A stretch of 64,000 nucleotides of DNA, taken from Picocystis sp. L7. Taxonomy: Eukaryota; Chlorophyta; Picocystophyceae; Picocystales; Picocystaceae. The stretch covers positions 310,001 through 374,000 of the forward strand of contig QXJR01000019.1 of the NCBI GenBank assembly GCA_020975725.1. Reading direction: 5' to 3'. Under the pieces are notes generated by a model, which was not told the origin of the DNA, made no database searches, and saw only the letters and a list, made by a program, of their open reading frames with translations. Position numbers and translations under genes: made by a program. Below, one piece after another: positions 10,547-19,875 of this stretch (position 1 is its first letter; the number at the start of each line of letters is the position of its first letter).

Positions 10547-11084
10547 ACTTTGATGGCCTCGAGGCCCTTCTCAACCTCTCCTGGCAATTTTGAATCCTTT
10601 GGATGAGTTCGTCTTTCCTGCCTTTGACGGGCTGGTTTTTATTCTTCAGGATCTCTCTCAGCTCTTCCATCTTTTTGCTTTGCAATTCGACGAGCGAGTA
10701 CGGTTCGGCGGCGAGGTCTCTGGCTCTTCGAGCGGTTTCTACGTAGGCTTCGAAGGCAGGACGTTTGTTCGGTCGGTCGTTTTCGTCCAAGGCATCGGCC
10801 GGTCTTTTTCCTTTGTCGGCTGCATGTCCTGCCACGGCTTTCTTTCCCTTCGCGGCTGCTTCTTTGGCCCGCTCTTCCTTGTTCTTCTTGAGCGTGAGGA
10901 ACCGGATCAACACGTTGGTCTTATCGCTCCCGATCACCTGGTGCTGCGGCGGTTCCGTGTCGTGATCGCACACGTAGGCAGGTGGTTCTGTCATGGTGGG
11001 TGTCCCACGCTCGTACTTCGTGAAGAAGTCTCCACGAACGGGCAAGTTCGCCAGGCGTTCCGCCATGCCCATCGCCATAGCCAT
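10545..11084 (-). CDS. DDA1: DDA1-like protein fused to a SAP domain
   Basis: The 179-residue protein starts with a DDA1 (DET1/DDB1-associated protein 1) domain at about residues 7-72: LANLPVRGDFFTKY, then PPAYVCDH, then HQVIGSDKTNVLIRFL, matching the family pattern LPS-NFSRF / PSVYLPT / EQVIxTEKTNILLR. A Lys/Ala-rich charged linker follows, and residues ~131-165 form a SAP motif (LVELQSKKMEELREIL...GRKDELIQRI). DDA1 helps DET1 and DDB1 in CUL4 ubiquitin ligases; SAP motifs bind AT-rich DNA or RNA. Known plant and animal DDA1 proteins have no SAP motif. Four in-frame ATGs occur in the first 20 bases; the first is used. An AATAAA signal overlaps the stop codon. Confidence 0.82.
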   Translation of the reverse strand: MAMAMGMAERLANLPVRGDFFTKYERGTPTMTEPPAYVCDHDTEPPQHQVIGSDKTNVLIRFLTLKKNKEERAKEAAAKGKKAVAGHAADKGKRPADALDENDRPNKRPAFEAYVETARRARDLAAEPYSLVELQSKKMEELREILKNKNQPVKGRKDELIQRIQNCQERLRRASRPSK

Positions 11085-11974
11085 CCTCGTGCGACTCGCA
11101 CGGGTTCGTTTCCCTTTCGAACCCCCCTTGATTGGAAGCCACGTTCCCTTCTCCATGGGAACGAGGCGCCCTTTCGATGGGAAGGACGATACGGATCGAA
11201 GGGGGAAGGGGAGGAAGAACGAACCGAGGGAGTTTCTTCTCTCCCCGAGAAAACATGGCGGGAACGAGGCACTGGCGCACCGCGCCGTTCGATCGAAGGG
11301 ACGCTCGATGGAGAGAAAGATGCGTCTCGATGACGAGAGGAAGTTCCCTATCGCTCTTGGACGTCGGAATGGCGGTTCGGACGTCACGTGAGCTCGACTT
11401 GGTCCATGCACCTCGACCCAACTCCCATCGGTTTGGAGTTGGAAAGGCCGGCAGGACACCACTAGCAAAGATCGATGGCGGCACATAGAATCATCTTCTA
11501 CCTTACAGATCATAACATGATTCGAATTTACCACCCTTGGCCTGAAACGAACGCCAAAGATGCTCCGGATGAAGCGTGGAAGCATCGAGAGCTTCCCGAC
11601 CACTGCCAAGACTCGGGCGACATCCCAGGGGACAGCAGGAGCACGGGCAGAAAGAGACGAGAAGGTCGAAAAGGCAAGTGATAGGGCGGCTCAGGAAAAA
11701 TCCTCAACACGTGAGAATTAAAGGAATGACCGAGGAGAAGGACAAGACACCGCTTGATCCTTCCCATCCTCAAAACTCGTGGTCCAGTGACAATTCGAAA
11801 ACAATGGACACGTGGCGAATCGCGCCTGGGAAGAGGAAGAGGGAACACATGGAATATGTCCCACGAACCTCGTCGCTTGCAAGAAGCGGTGCATGGTGAA
11901 TGCAGGACTGGTACAGTCCGCGATCGATTGTCCAGGCACAGTGGAGTCTGCCTGCGGTGCAAAGGTGAACAAAT
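11085..11974. other. Intergenic region between DDA1-SAP and bZIP genes
   Basis: No gene is supported. Bases 11100-11175 hold the CCCTTTCGA / TTCGAACC upstream block of the DDA1-SAP gene; the remainder (11400-11970) is the 3' flank of the bZIP gene and is featureless to me. Confidence 0.45.
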
Positions 11975-12523
11975 CTACCCCGTGGGCTTGGGTTCTGGCT
12001 CCTCGTAGCTGCTCACTTCCGTCATGAGAAGCGTGTTTTCTCGGGAGAGCTTCTCCAGTTGTCCCTTGACCGTCTCTAGTTCGGCCTTGAGCTTGTCTTG
12101 CTCGTCCAATAGCAGCTGAGCCTTCCGTTGTAGTGCTTCGCTCTCTTCCTTCCGACGCTGCTTGGAGCGCCTCGCCGATTCCCTGTTGGCTTGCTTTCGC
12201 CTCTCGATTTTCAGGTCCTTCTCTTGGTCGTGTTCTTGAGTTTTCTGTGCCTCGAAAGCAGGCTTGTCACCTTCTACGTTGCTGGCGTTGGGTTCGTTCC
12301 TATCCACGGCTCCATTGGACGGCAATCCACGGTAGTACGCCCAGTACGAGTTCATCCCAGGCATGTTGTAAGGTGGATACGGTCCCACTCCTCCCGGATA
12401 CCCGTACTGCATGCCATATGGACCGTGTGCCATGCCGTTGTAGGCCACAGGTGCAGGTCCCAAGGACGTAGGATCCGCCTGTACCGCGTCGGTTGGTCCG
12501 TCCAGCGTGTGTCCAACCGTCAT
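11975..12523 (-). CDS. bZIP transcription factor, G-box-binding-factor type
   Basis: The 182-residue protein has a Pro/Gly/Tyr/Met-rich N-terminal half (runs of GPYGMQYGYPGG type, as in plant GBFs), a basic region with the invariant N-x7-R spacing (ERRKQANRESARRSKQRRK, about residues 107-125), and a leucine zipper of three to four heptads (about 130-165). GBF-type bZIPs bind ACGT-core G-boxes as dimers in the nucleus and often act in light signalling. The frame extends 5' without ATG; the first ATG (12523) is used. An upstream exon is possible because a TTAACTTC element lies 365 bp further upstream (12888-12900). Confidence 0.85.
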   Translation of the reverse strand: MTVGHTLDGPTDAVQADPTSLGPAPVAYNGMAHGPYGMQYGYPGGVGPYPPYNMPGMNSYWAYYRGLPSNGAVDRNEPNASNVEGDKPAFEAQKTQEHDQEKDLKIERRKQANRESARRSKQRRKEESEALQRKAQLLLDEQDKLKAELETVKGQLEKLSRENTLLMTEVSSYEEPEPKPTG

Positions 12524-12887
12524 CGGCGACGGATCCCGTCGCGGCGTTCCGTGGTGCACGCGTGAGACACACGCCGTCGCAGGCCATCACGAACGTCTCG
12601 CACGGTCAGCAGGTGTCTTACGAAGCTCGCTCTACGCCTCGAGCACGTGTGCTCGACTTCCCTCCACGTTGGGTTGCGTCGACCTCCTCTTCTCCCTTTC
12701 CCTTTCCTCTTCCTCTCTCTCTTTCTCTCCCCCCCCGTTTCCACGCACCGTGGGGGTCCTCTCGGCCTCTCCCTCCGCGTTCCTCCCACGCGTGTCCTGG
12801 TTGGCGTCCGCGCGGCGGTTCATGCCGCCGCGCGGCGGCGGTTGCTTCGTCGCCGACGCGAGGAACCACCACCTTCGTGAACTCGGT

Positions 12888-12900
12888 GGTTAACTTCCTT
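12888..12900 (-). promoter_or_regulatory. GGTTAACTTCCTT element
   Basis: Same core as the elements before PEX5 (16533) and LHC (7602). The nearest gene downstream on the minus strand is the bZIP factor. Confidence 0.35.
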
Positions 12901-13220
12901 CGACCGTTGGCGATCCTCCCCGGGTGGGAAACGGGGGGATCGATCACGTGGGAGGGTCCACGTGATCGGTCGAGCCGTACCGCCCCCCCTGCCCACGGGA
13001 TGGAGATTAAGGTCGAAGTTCACCAACGGGATGGATGGATCCGAAGGGGCATCCGATGGAGGCGGTGGCGTGCTGGAATCTCGTGCACGTGCGGTTGCGA
13101 TGCTGGAGAGACGGTCGGATAAGATCCACCCATCCATGGAGAAGAAGGCATGGGTCGGACCTCGCATGACATGGCCTCCGACGGTTCACCGAGGAGCGTG
13201 GGAGGCGAATCCCGCGTCCA

Positions 13221-13348
13221 GGAAGCGGATGGGCTGGGAACTGTGGGATGGACACGACGATCCAGTGCCGTACGGACCAAGCCCGAGGACATTCAGGCGT
13301 GGACACACCGAGCAAGGAGGAACATCCCATCTCGTGCCAGCCTGGAAG
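13221..13348 (+). repeat. Dispersed repeat, copy B
   Basis: Second copy of the repeat at 8969-9093, same orientation, 128 bp. Two forward frames keep similar amino-acid strings in both copies (for example LWDGH-------RTFRRG), but no start, stop or family match supports a gene. Confidence 0.75.
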
Positions 13349-13752
13349 GGAGGAGGTAGATGGAGCGGAAGTCCCTGCAAATCCAGTCATGGGCCGGACC
13401 GTCGGTTCGAGTCCCGGTGTAAAAGGAAGGATTAGAAGGAGGCATCGGACCGTCCCTCGGGTTCAGACGGGTTTTCGAAAAGGATGGATCCACGTGGACG
13501 CGTCGAACGCGGTTGTCGATGCGCACGGCGTGGACCTGGACGAGGAAGACGTGCATGCGGGAGAGAAACACGACGACATCGGGATGGGACGATGAAAGCA
13601 GGCGAGGGACGGATGGACAGAGGAAAGGTGGTGCAAGAACGAACCAGCGGCACACGCGTCGCATCGATTCCACCCTTGGAAAGACCCATGCCCATCCGTC
13701 ACGTGCCACGGTGGAGCGATGCATGAAAGCACCATCGACCAAGCTACACCGA

Positions 13753-16481
13753 TCACGTGGTCAATGGATAGGCCGACACCAAAGGTGCCAGATGGCGTCC
13801 GTCCACGTGGACGAGGTCGGCATGGCGTCCCAAACAAGCCAAGGACATGCGAAGGTACCCCCAAGCGCTCGTGGAACGAGGATGGAGCTGCAACGCACGC
13901 ACGTAATACCGTGCGCTGGAAGCGTGGTCGCCCAAATTGGCGTACGATATGCCCATGTTGGACCAAGCACGGACGTAGTTCGGCTTCAACTCCAACGCAC
14001 GGCGGTACGAGTGGATGGCCTCGCGGCTACGCGAGCTGTTCGCCTGCGAAGCACCGATCTTGTTCCACAAGGAATAGTCCGATGGACGCAGACGTAAAGC
14101 CTCCCGAAACTCCTCGATCGCGCGGTCGAAGTCACGAGACAGGTTGTATAGGACACCCAACGCCTCGTGCACGTCTGCATCCCCTGGGTGCTCCGATGAT
14201 ACACGCATGAAACCCTGAATCGTCAGGCGGAGGCGCTGGCTCTCGTCCTCGAATTCTGGAGGCCGCGTCTTTGCCACATAACGGTATTGGGGATGGTGCT
14301 CCAACCATCCGTTCAGGAAAGAAAGCGCCTGCGTCTGATCCAACTCGTTGGTGTGGCTCACCCCAAGCGAAAGCATCACCTCCAAGTCGTGCGGATCCGA
14401 TTGAAGTGCATTTGCCAACGCCGCGATCGCCTGCTCGTCATCGTCGTTCTCTGCATGCACGTTGCCCAGCAACCGCCACGCTTCTGAACTTTGGCTTCTC
14501 TTGCATGCAGCCTCGAGAGCCAGAATGGACTCATTCAATATCCCCTCACGAAACAATCGCTTCCCTTCTTCTAGCGGAGAAGCATTGCTAACGTAAGGGT
14601 TGCTCTCTGCAAAGCGATAGGAGGCCGCAACCCCCGCCATGTCCGGACCTGGTTGCTGGTCCAGGTGCTGCAAGAACTCATTGGCCCATTGCTCTCCTGT
14701 TCCAACTGGCACCCTTGACGTATTCTGGCCAAATTCAGCAGCCCAGTTCGCATGAGTTGGAAGGCCCTCTCCAGCATCGAATTCAGCAGCCCATCTTTCA
14801 CCTCGACCCTTAAATTCGTTGGCCCAAGCACCTGATCGCCCTGGTTCAAATTCTCTGGCCCAAGCATCTGCTGCAAGAGCATTTCCTATATCCTGTCCCA
14901 CCCTTTCATTGCCTTCCATATCAATGCCCCCTCTGCTCATTTTCGAGATAAACTGGAGGAACTGGCTGTTGTGCATGCGAGGGTCCGTGCTGGATGCTAG
15001 CGTATCTGCAATCGCCCGAGAGTGTTCTTGCACGACGGTCCTTGCTTGATGTGATACCTCCTGTAACGACTGCTCTGAACGAAACGCTTGGGGGTTGTGC
15101 CTAGCACCAGTATACTCCTCTGCCCAGCCAGACGGGGATGTCTGGTGCAAGAACTCTCCAGCCCAGGTGGGTGCCTGCATATGGCGTCCATCTCTGAACT
15201 CATGAGCCCAGTGAGTGGAAGCATCTTCAGATTTCTCAAACTCATTTGCCCACCCTCTAGAGGCTGCAATACGACCAGCTGCAGCTGCATCTCCTGCTAT
15301 TGGATATTGCATGGAGCCATTCTGGCCCAGATTCGGTTCGATTTGCAGTGCACCCATCAGGATCTTCAATCGCTCGGCCACATAGTTTGGATCTCGGTCA
15401 GCAAAGAGATGTCGGCCCAAAACCCTCGACCTTTCTCTGATTTTCATCTTCTCCAAGGGAGTAAAGCCCATGTCAGGAAACTCTACAGGTAAGAACTGCT
15501 GCCTCTCATCAAAGAAGGAGTGCAAAAAAGAGGGGAGGGCAGGAAAAGGCGACGCAGGCCCAATTCTGTGTCTTGCTTCGACTTGACGGGCACCATCATG
15601 TGCTGCAGCAGAAGTGGGATCGAAGGCTCTATGGTCTACGGTGCCTGTGCGTTGTTGGCTGCCGCCAAGAAACTCTTCGACGTAACGCTCGTGTAGCTTT
15701 AATTCGCACGCGAGTAGAAACGAAACAATTGCATGTGAGCCTCAGGTGCTTCAACTCGTCCTAGGGGGTTGCTGCCTCGGGAACCTCCTTGCAGTGTGCC
15801 TGGTGGTATCTTGCCAACCATGCAGCAGTACCAAGAGTCGATTGAGGACATGTTTCTGATCGTGAATCTTCGAGGTGCGCACCTGTGGATCCTCTCTTTC
15901 GAAGCCTGGAACAGCAATACGAGGGGCTTGCATCAATCCCCTGGCATCTTTAGCCTGTGGTGGTCGCAATGCCTGTTCGTGTTGTTCCAATCCAGGAAGC
16001 TGCACGGTACAGGTACGGCGTCCGCATCCTGGTCAGTGTGGCTCTTTCTCTCTTCACCTTCACACCCCGTACATTGCGTGTCGTCTTCGTCGTTGACGAG
16101 AAATCGCACGAAAGGAGCAGGTGCTTCGGCAAAGCTCGGCTTGCGTCCCGTGGCTCTTGGCGTCTTTTTTTTTTTCAGCCGAGACCGTTCCGCTCCGTTC
16201 CGGACGACTCCCTGGCTCGTTCTTCTTCCCCGTTCGTCCGCTCGTCGGAACGGTTCCACATTCGTCGCACCACCTCTGCTGGTTCTCTCTTGCATCGCTT
16301 TCGTCAGGCGTTGCTTCGTGCTTCTTCGTTTTCGGCGCACCTGCTGCGTCCTTCGCTGCGCCTTGTCGGCCGTCCTTCCGCCCAGCACCGCGTCTGCGAA
16401 CCTGGAGGCTGGATTGGAGGAAGACGCACCTCCTTCCTCCACGCAGGCACCGTTTCCGCTCGCGAGCTCTCGAAGCGACAT
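13753..16481 (-). CDS. PEX5: PEX5, peroxisomal PTS1 import receptor (split N-terminus)
   Basis: The long exon (13753 to about 15696) carries nine WxxxF/Y pentapeptides (WANEF, WAHEF, WAGEF, WAEEY, WAREF, WANEF, WAAEF twice, WANEF) that dock on PEX14/PEX13, followed by seven TPR units that grip the C-terminal SKL-type signal of matrix proteins. Its frame has no ATG at the 5' end. A first exon at 16341-16481 supplies the missing N-terminus: MSLRELASGNGACVEEGG then SSSNPASRFADAVLG, with the near-N-terminal Cys that is mono-ubiquitinated for receptor recycling. It ends CAG|GTGCGC in phase 0 and can join an acceptor ending AAAG at 15697, where LHERYVEEFLGG (like human DELVAEFL) begins, also phase 0. 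That gives about 694 residues. The intervening 644 bp may hide another exon, so the middle is unresolved. Confidence 0.85.
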
Positions 16482-17347
16482 CGTCGAAGTGCGCGATCCG
16501 CGATGCGCGCGAAGCGCAGCACGTCCGATCGAGGTTAACTTCGTTCGAGTTTACGAACCGGGACAAGGTCGGACTCTTTCCCCCTCCCCCGGGACGTCGA
16601 GGGAGTTTCTTCTCGAAGAGGGGAGGGAAGGAGGTCCACCCACCGCGTGCGTTGGACGTGCACGAGATGGCGCACATCCCCGCGCGTCCTAGGTGTGGAA
16701 CAAGGAGCCGAGGATGGACACAAGATGCAGGCAAGCACGCCTCCGTTCACCGTTCCCTCCGGTCGAGGAGGTTGTGAAGGCGGAACGGGAGCGGCGGGTG
16801 TCCCTTCGAATGCCGGAATTGGGGTGCATGGGACCGATGCCAATCGTGACGATGCACGTGCGAATCGATAGACAAGCGATGCAACGCCGAGGCGAACCGA
16901 CGCAACGGAACAGGGCCTCGTCGCATTGGATGGACCAGGTGGACACGGTGCGGGCCTGCACGGGAAGACCTCGCTCGTGGATCTCACGGACGCATGGGGT
17001 GTGGGCATCCCTCGTTTGGACGATGGCACGAACAACAGTAGCCATGCGCACATGCAAATGCGTGGATTTGCTTTGCAGGATGCACCCGTCCATCGACCCA
17101 GAAGGCCACAGGAACCCACACACGCTCAATTCCTCGACCTCTGCCGATTCACCGCCAACAATCGATGGAGGAACTCAGACGGCTCTCCCACCCTGCGGAG
17201 GGGCGGGTGTGGAGCCCTGGTCCCTTTTCGGATCCCTTGGTTCCAAGGGAGATCTCCTCGGTTCGATCGGGCGTGCTTTCGGGTTCGATTGGGAACGGAT
17301 AGTTGGAGAGGGATCCCGACGAAACCGCGAGGACGGTTGGTGCGACG
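16482..17347. other. Divergent intergenic region PEX5 / amino-acid transporter
   Basis: No gene is supported. A GGTTAACTTCGTTCGA element (16533-16548) is 52 bp upstream of PEX5, and a TTCGATC/GGGTTCGATTGGGAACG block (17236-17300) is 50-110 bp upstream of the transporter. Confidence 0.5.
16533..16548 (-). promoter_or_regulatory. GTTAACTTCG element upstream of PEX5
   Basis: GGTTAACTTCGTTCGA lies 52 bp before the PEX5 ATG. Confidence 0.45.
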
Positions 17348-18856
17348 ATGGCGTCGGTTATGGCGTCGTCGCACGCGTCGCACACGGCGAGAAGATTGAA
17401 TTTCGAGGCTACAGACGACAGCGTACATGCAGCAGATCTGTACACGGCCGGAGAGGAGCTGGTGGAGGCCCTCCTGTGCCTCGAAAAACCGAGAAACAGC
17501 GACGAACCACTGGAACCGGACGAAGAAGTGCCGCTGTTGCGAAACGCAAGCGCGAACGAGGCGAACCATCGTGGCAGGGGCGCCGTTTCCATCGTGTTCA
17601 GCCTGTGGAACACCATGGTGGGTGGAGGACTGCTCATGCTGCCGTGGAGCTTCGCCGAAGCAGGATGCGTCGCCGGTGTCCTGCTCACCATCTCCATCGC
17701 CTGCGTGTGTGCGTACACGGCCTACCTCCTCTATCGCCACGGTCGAAACTACGACGACATCTCACTGGTGGCGCTGAAGTACTTCGGCAGGAAAGGTCAG
17801 GTATGTGTGTCCGTCGTGGTAGCGCTGCTAGTCATGGGAGTGTTTCTGGCATACGACGTAATGGCAACCGACTGCGTCTATCAATCGGCGATGGGGCTGC
17901 ATGATTTTGTGCACGGTAGCAGCACCAAACCTGTCGAAGAAGTGGCAACGAAACAATGCATGACGTTAGACTTTTCATGCTGGTCCAGGCCGAAAGCTGG
18001 AATCATTCTTACCCTCGTCCTGTTTGGCCTCTCCTTGGTGAAACACGCCACCACGCTCATCAAGATCAACAGCTTCGGGGTGCTGTCGATCATGTACCTG
18101 ATCGTGTTCATTATCGTGCAGTCAGTGATTGTCGGTCCCGTTGCACCCCAACCTTTGGCAGTCACATGGATCTCTCCCAGTTTCCCCAGGATGGGAGGCA
18201 TCCTGGTAGGGACCTTCTTCATACACCATGCCATCCTTCCGGTGCTGAAGACAGCACACCACACTGTACAGAGGGGAAGGTGTCTTTTCGTTGCTTACAT
18301 TCTCGCTGCTATCACCTATGGATTGCCAGGTTTGCTAGGTCAATACTCCCTGGACTTTATACGCTTGAGGCTGAGCAAGCACGGCTATCGGGACGGGGCG
18401 AATTTTCTCTCTGCTTTTGAAACCGACCAGCCTTATGCTTTCTCTGCCAGGGTTGCCATGGGTTTGCAGCTGGTAACCGTGCTCCCATTGCTATTGTATA
18501 TAGCACGTAGACAGATGCTAGGGGTAGCCTTTCACGGTACCCAGACCCCTTTCTGGATCATAGTGATGTTGAATGCTGCACTGCTGTTGCTTGGCTTTGG
18601 TTGTATCATTGGCAATGTCGGCATTGGTAGCATCATGCGATATGCAAGTGCTACCGGCGGGTTCTTGCTATTGTTTCTCTTTCCAGTATCTGTTCATCTG
18701 CGTGATGGGTGGATCAACGGGAGCGGTTCAAAGCGTTCGACATGGGGGCATGTGTTCCTTGTAGCCCTGGGGTTGGCTCTATCTGTTGGCCAGTTTTTAC
18801 CCCTCAAAACGCACTTACGGGATGCCTCTTGGCCGCTTCAATTGCTGGGATTTTGA
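17348..18856 (+). CDS. Amino acid/auxin permease-family (SLC38-like) transporter
   Basis: The 502-residue protein has a polar acidic N-terminal tail (about 75 residues) and some eleven hydrophobic helices. The first helix carries SLWNTMVGGGLLMLPWSFAEAG, the family's unwound TM1 signature (N-x-M-V-G-x-G-I-L-x-x-P), which binds substrate amino acid and sodium. It is nearer to vacuolar/lysosomal SLC38A7-A9 and fungal AVT types than to plant plasma-membrane AAPs, judged by that motif and the long loop after TM4. Such proteins export amino acids from vacuoles or sense them. The first in-frame ATG (17348) is used, just after the upstream TTCGATTGGGA block. Substrate unknown. Confidence 0.85.
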   Translation: MASVMASSHASHTARRLNFEATDDSVHAADLYTAGEELVEALLCLEKPRNSDEPLEPDEEVPLLRNASANEANHRGRGAVSIVFSLWNTMVGGGLLMLPWSFAEAGCVAGVLLTISIACVCAYTAYLLYRHGRNYDDISLVALKYFGRKGQVCVSVVVALLVMGVFLAYDVMATDCVYQSAMGLHDFVHGSSTKPVEEVATKQCMTLDFSCWSRPKAGIILTLVLFGLSLVKHATTLIKINSFGVLSIMYLIVFIIVQSVIVGPVAPQPLAVTWISPSFPRMGGILVGTFFIHHAILPVLKTAHHTVQRGRCLFVAYILAAITYGLPGLLGQYSLDFIRLRLSKHGYRDGANFLSAFETDQPYAFSARVAMGLQLVTVLPLLLYIARRQMLGVAFHGTQTPFWIIVMLNAALLLLGFGCIIGNVGIGSIMRYASATGGFLLLFLFPVSVHLRDGWINGSGSKRSTWGHVFLVALGLALSVGQFLPLKTHLRDASWPLQLLGF

Positions 18857-19162
18857 GATCTGGCACTTGAGAGCTAATTTAAGCACCTCTGTCCATAGTC
18901 GTTGGATCATCTCGTTCTTGCAGATGTGGGTCAGAAGGGAGACCCTCCTGTTGTATATGTAAAGTAATTTGAACGGCATGCTCTCTGATTGTAGGTTGGT
19001 GAAAAGAGAACGATAAATACGAGAAAGGAACTGCTCTGACGCAATCCATCTGCAGCAGTATGCATGGCGGAGCCAAGTCGTACGTGGGAGTCTCCAAAGC
19101 CATGGCTAGACTTTCCTCCGATACAAATTGTCATGCAGACTTCCTTTTGAGGGTATCTACTA
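18857..19162. other. Convergent intergenic spacer
   Basis: 306 bp between the stop codons of the transporter and the small orphan gene. No feature seen. Confidence 0.5.
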
Positions 19163-19696
19163 TCACTTTTCAGGATATCGGTCGATCAAGGAATCTCTAA
19201 GCTGGCGCTTGACCTTTTTTTCATCAGGGATGCACTGCAGTTTGAGAGAGCGCCACTTTGAAATCATGGTTGATGATCTTGATGACATGGGAGCGGGATG
19301 GCAGTCTTCGTCCTGGTAGTTGCATGCTTTGACTTGCTTCTCATCCCTGCTGTATCCACTTGGAGTTCGAACCCATACTTGACCAGTAAGATATGCTTGA
19401 ATGAATTCAAGCGCCTTCGTGCTGCGGTGTATAGCCCATCTCCAAATGCCATCCGTGGAGCAGGTGCCTTTTTTCGTACTGGTCCCCTCCATCTCGAGCG
19501 AGAACGTTATGCCTGAGGCTTCAACCAATTCTGGCACGTGTCTTCTTCTCCAATCCTTTCCGCACTTTCCCTCCCGAGTATAGAAGGCACGGTGGTTTCG
19601 AAAGTGTGCATTGGATGAGTGGTCCAACTTGGGGTCCCCCACAATGGTCAAATCTTGGACCCCTTTCGGTTTCTGCCTGTTCCCATTCATCGACAT
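19163..19696 (-). CDS. Hypothetical protein, 177 residues
   Basis: I do not recognise this family. The protein is basic, with aromatic and Cys residues scattered through the middle (FYTREGKCGKDWRRR, GIWRWAIHR, GQVWVRTPSGYSRD) and a charged C-terminus. No signal peptide or membrane helix is evident. Support for it being a real gene: it is the longest frame in a gap, codons are unremarkable for the window, and the ATG directly abuts a TTAACCTC element (19697-19726) that also serves the divergent NEMF gene. The arrangement suggests a shared bidirectional promoter. It could be a non-conserved frame. Confidence 0.45.
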   Translation of the reverse strand: MSMNGNRQKPKGVQDLTIVGDPKLDHSSNAHFRNHRAFYTREGKCGKDWRRRHVPELVEASGITFSLEMEGTSTKKGTCSTDGIWRWAIHRSTKALEFIQAYLTGQVWVRTPSGYSRDEKQVKACNYQDEDCHPAPMSSRSSTMISKWRSLKLQCIPDEKKVKRQLRDSLIDRYPEK

Positions 19697-19830
19697 CGAA
19701 TTAACCTCCGAATGCGAGGTTAACTCAGAGGCCTCCGGGACGTGCTCTTCGGAAGTTTCGGGATGTTAAGTTTCCCTTTTTCGTTGGGGCTTGGAGGGGG
19801 GCACCTCGGGTTAACGGAAAGAGTTAACCG
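19697..19830. promoter_or_regulatory. Cluster of four GTTAAC-type elements, bidirectional
   Basis: Two inverted TTAAC cores lie at 19697-19726 and two more at 19808-19830. The last pair is 45-68 bp upstream of the NEMF start; the first abuts the divergent orphan gene. Confidence 0.45.
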
Positions 19831-19875
19831 ACGTCTCGACGTGGGCATTGCGTCGGCGCATCGTCCATCGACACG

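Larger units (their letters stand above)
12524..13752. other. Intergenic region between bZIP and PEX5
   Basis: No gene is supported. It contains a CT-rich tract (about 12655-12745), a TTAACTTC element (12888-12900) and repeat copy B (13221-13348). Bases 13385-13425 resemble a tRNA T-arm but do not fold as a tRNA. Confidence 0.5.

Noticed and set aside
13385-13430. A GGTTCGAGTCCCGG string resembling a tRNA T-arm (B box), near a TGCAAA sequence like the tRNA-Cys anticodon loop
   Set aside because: The T-stem has mismatches, no anticodon stem or acceptor stem can be paired, and no A box is placed correctly. Other GGTTCGAACCC strings in the window belong to the upstream GC-rich blocks.
15756-15821. 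An exon reading GGSRGSNPLGR that can splice in phase 0 (GTTGAA donor) to the PEX5 main exon
   Set aside because: A better PEX5 N-terminus (MSLREL...C...SSSNP) exists at 16341-16481. The string may be chance; it is kept only as a possible alternative exon.
16060-17904. Several long frames (200-400 codons) on both strands between PEX5 and the transporter
   Set aside because: Arg/Ser/Pro-rich translations typical of GC-rich non-coding DNA; no domains, and they conflict with the PEX5 first exon and the transporter start.
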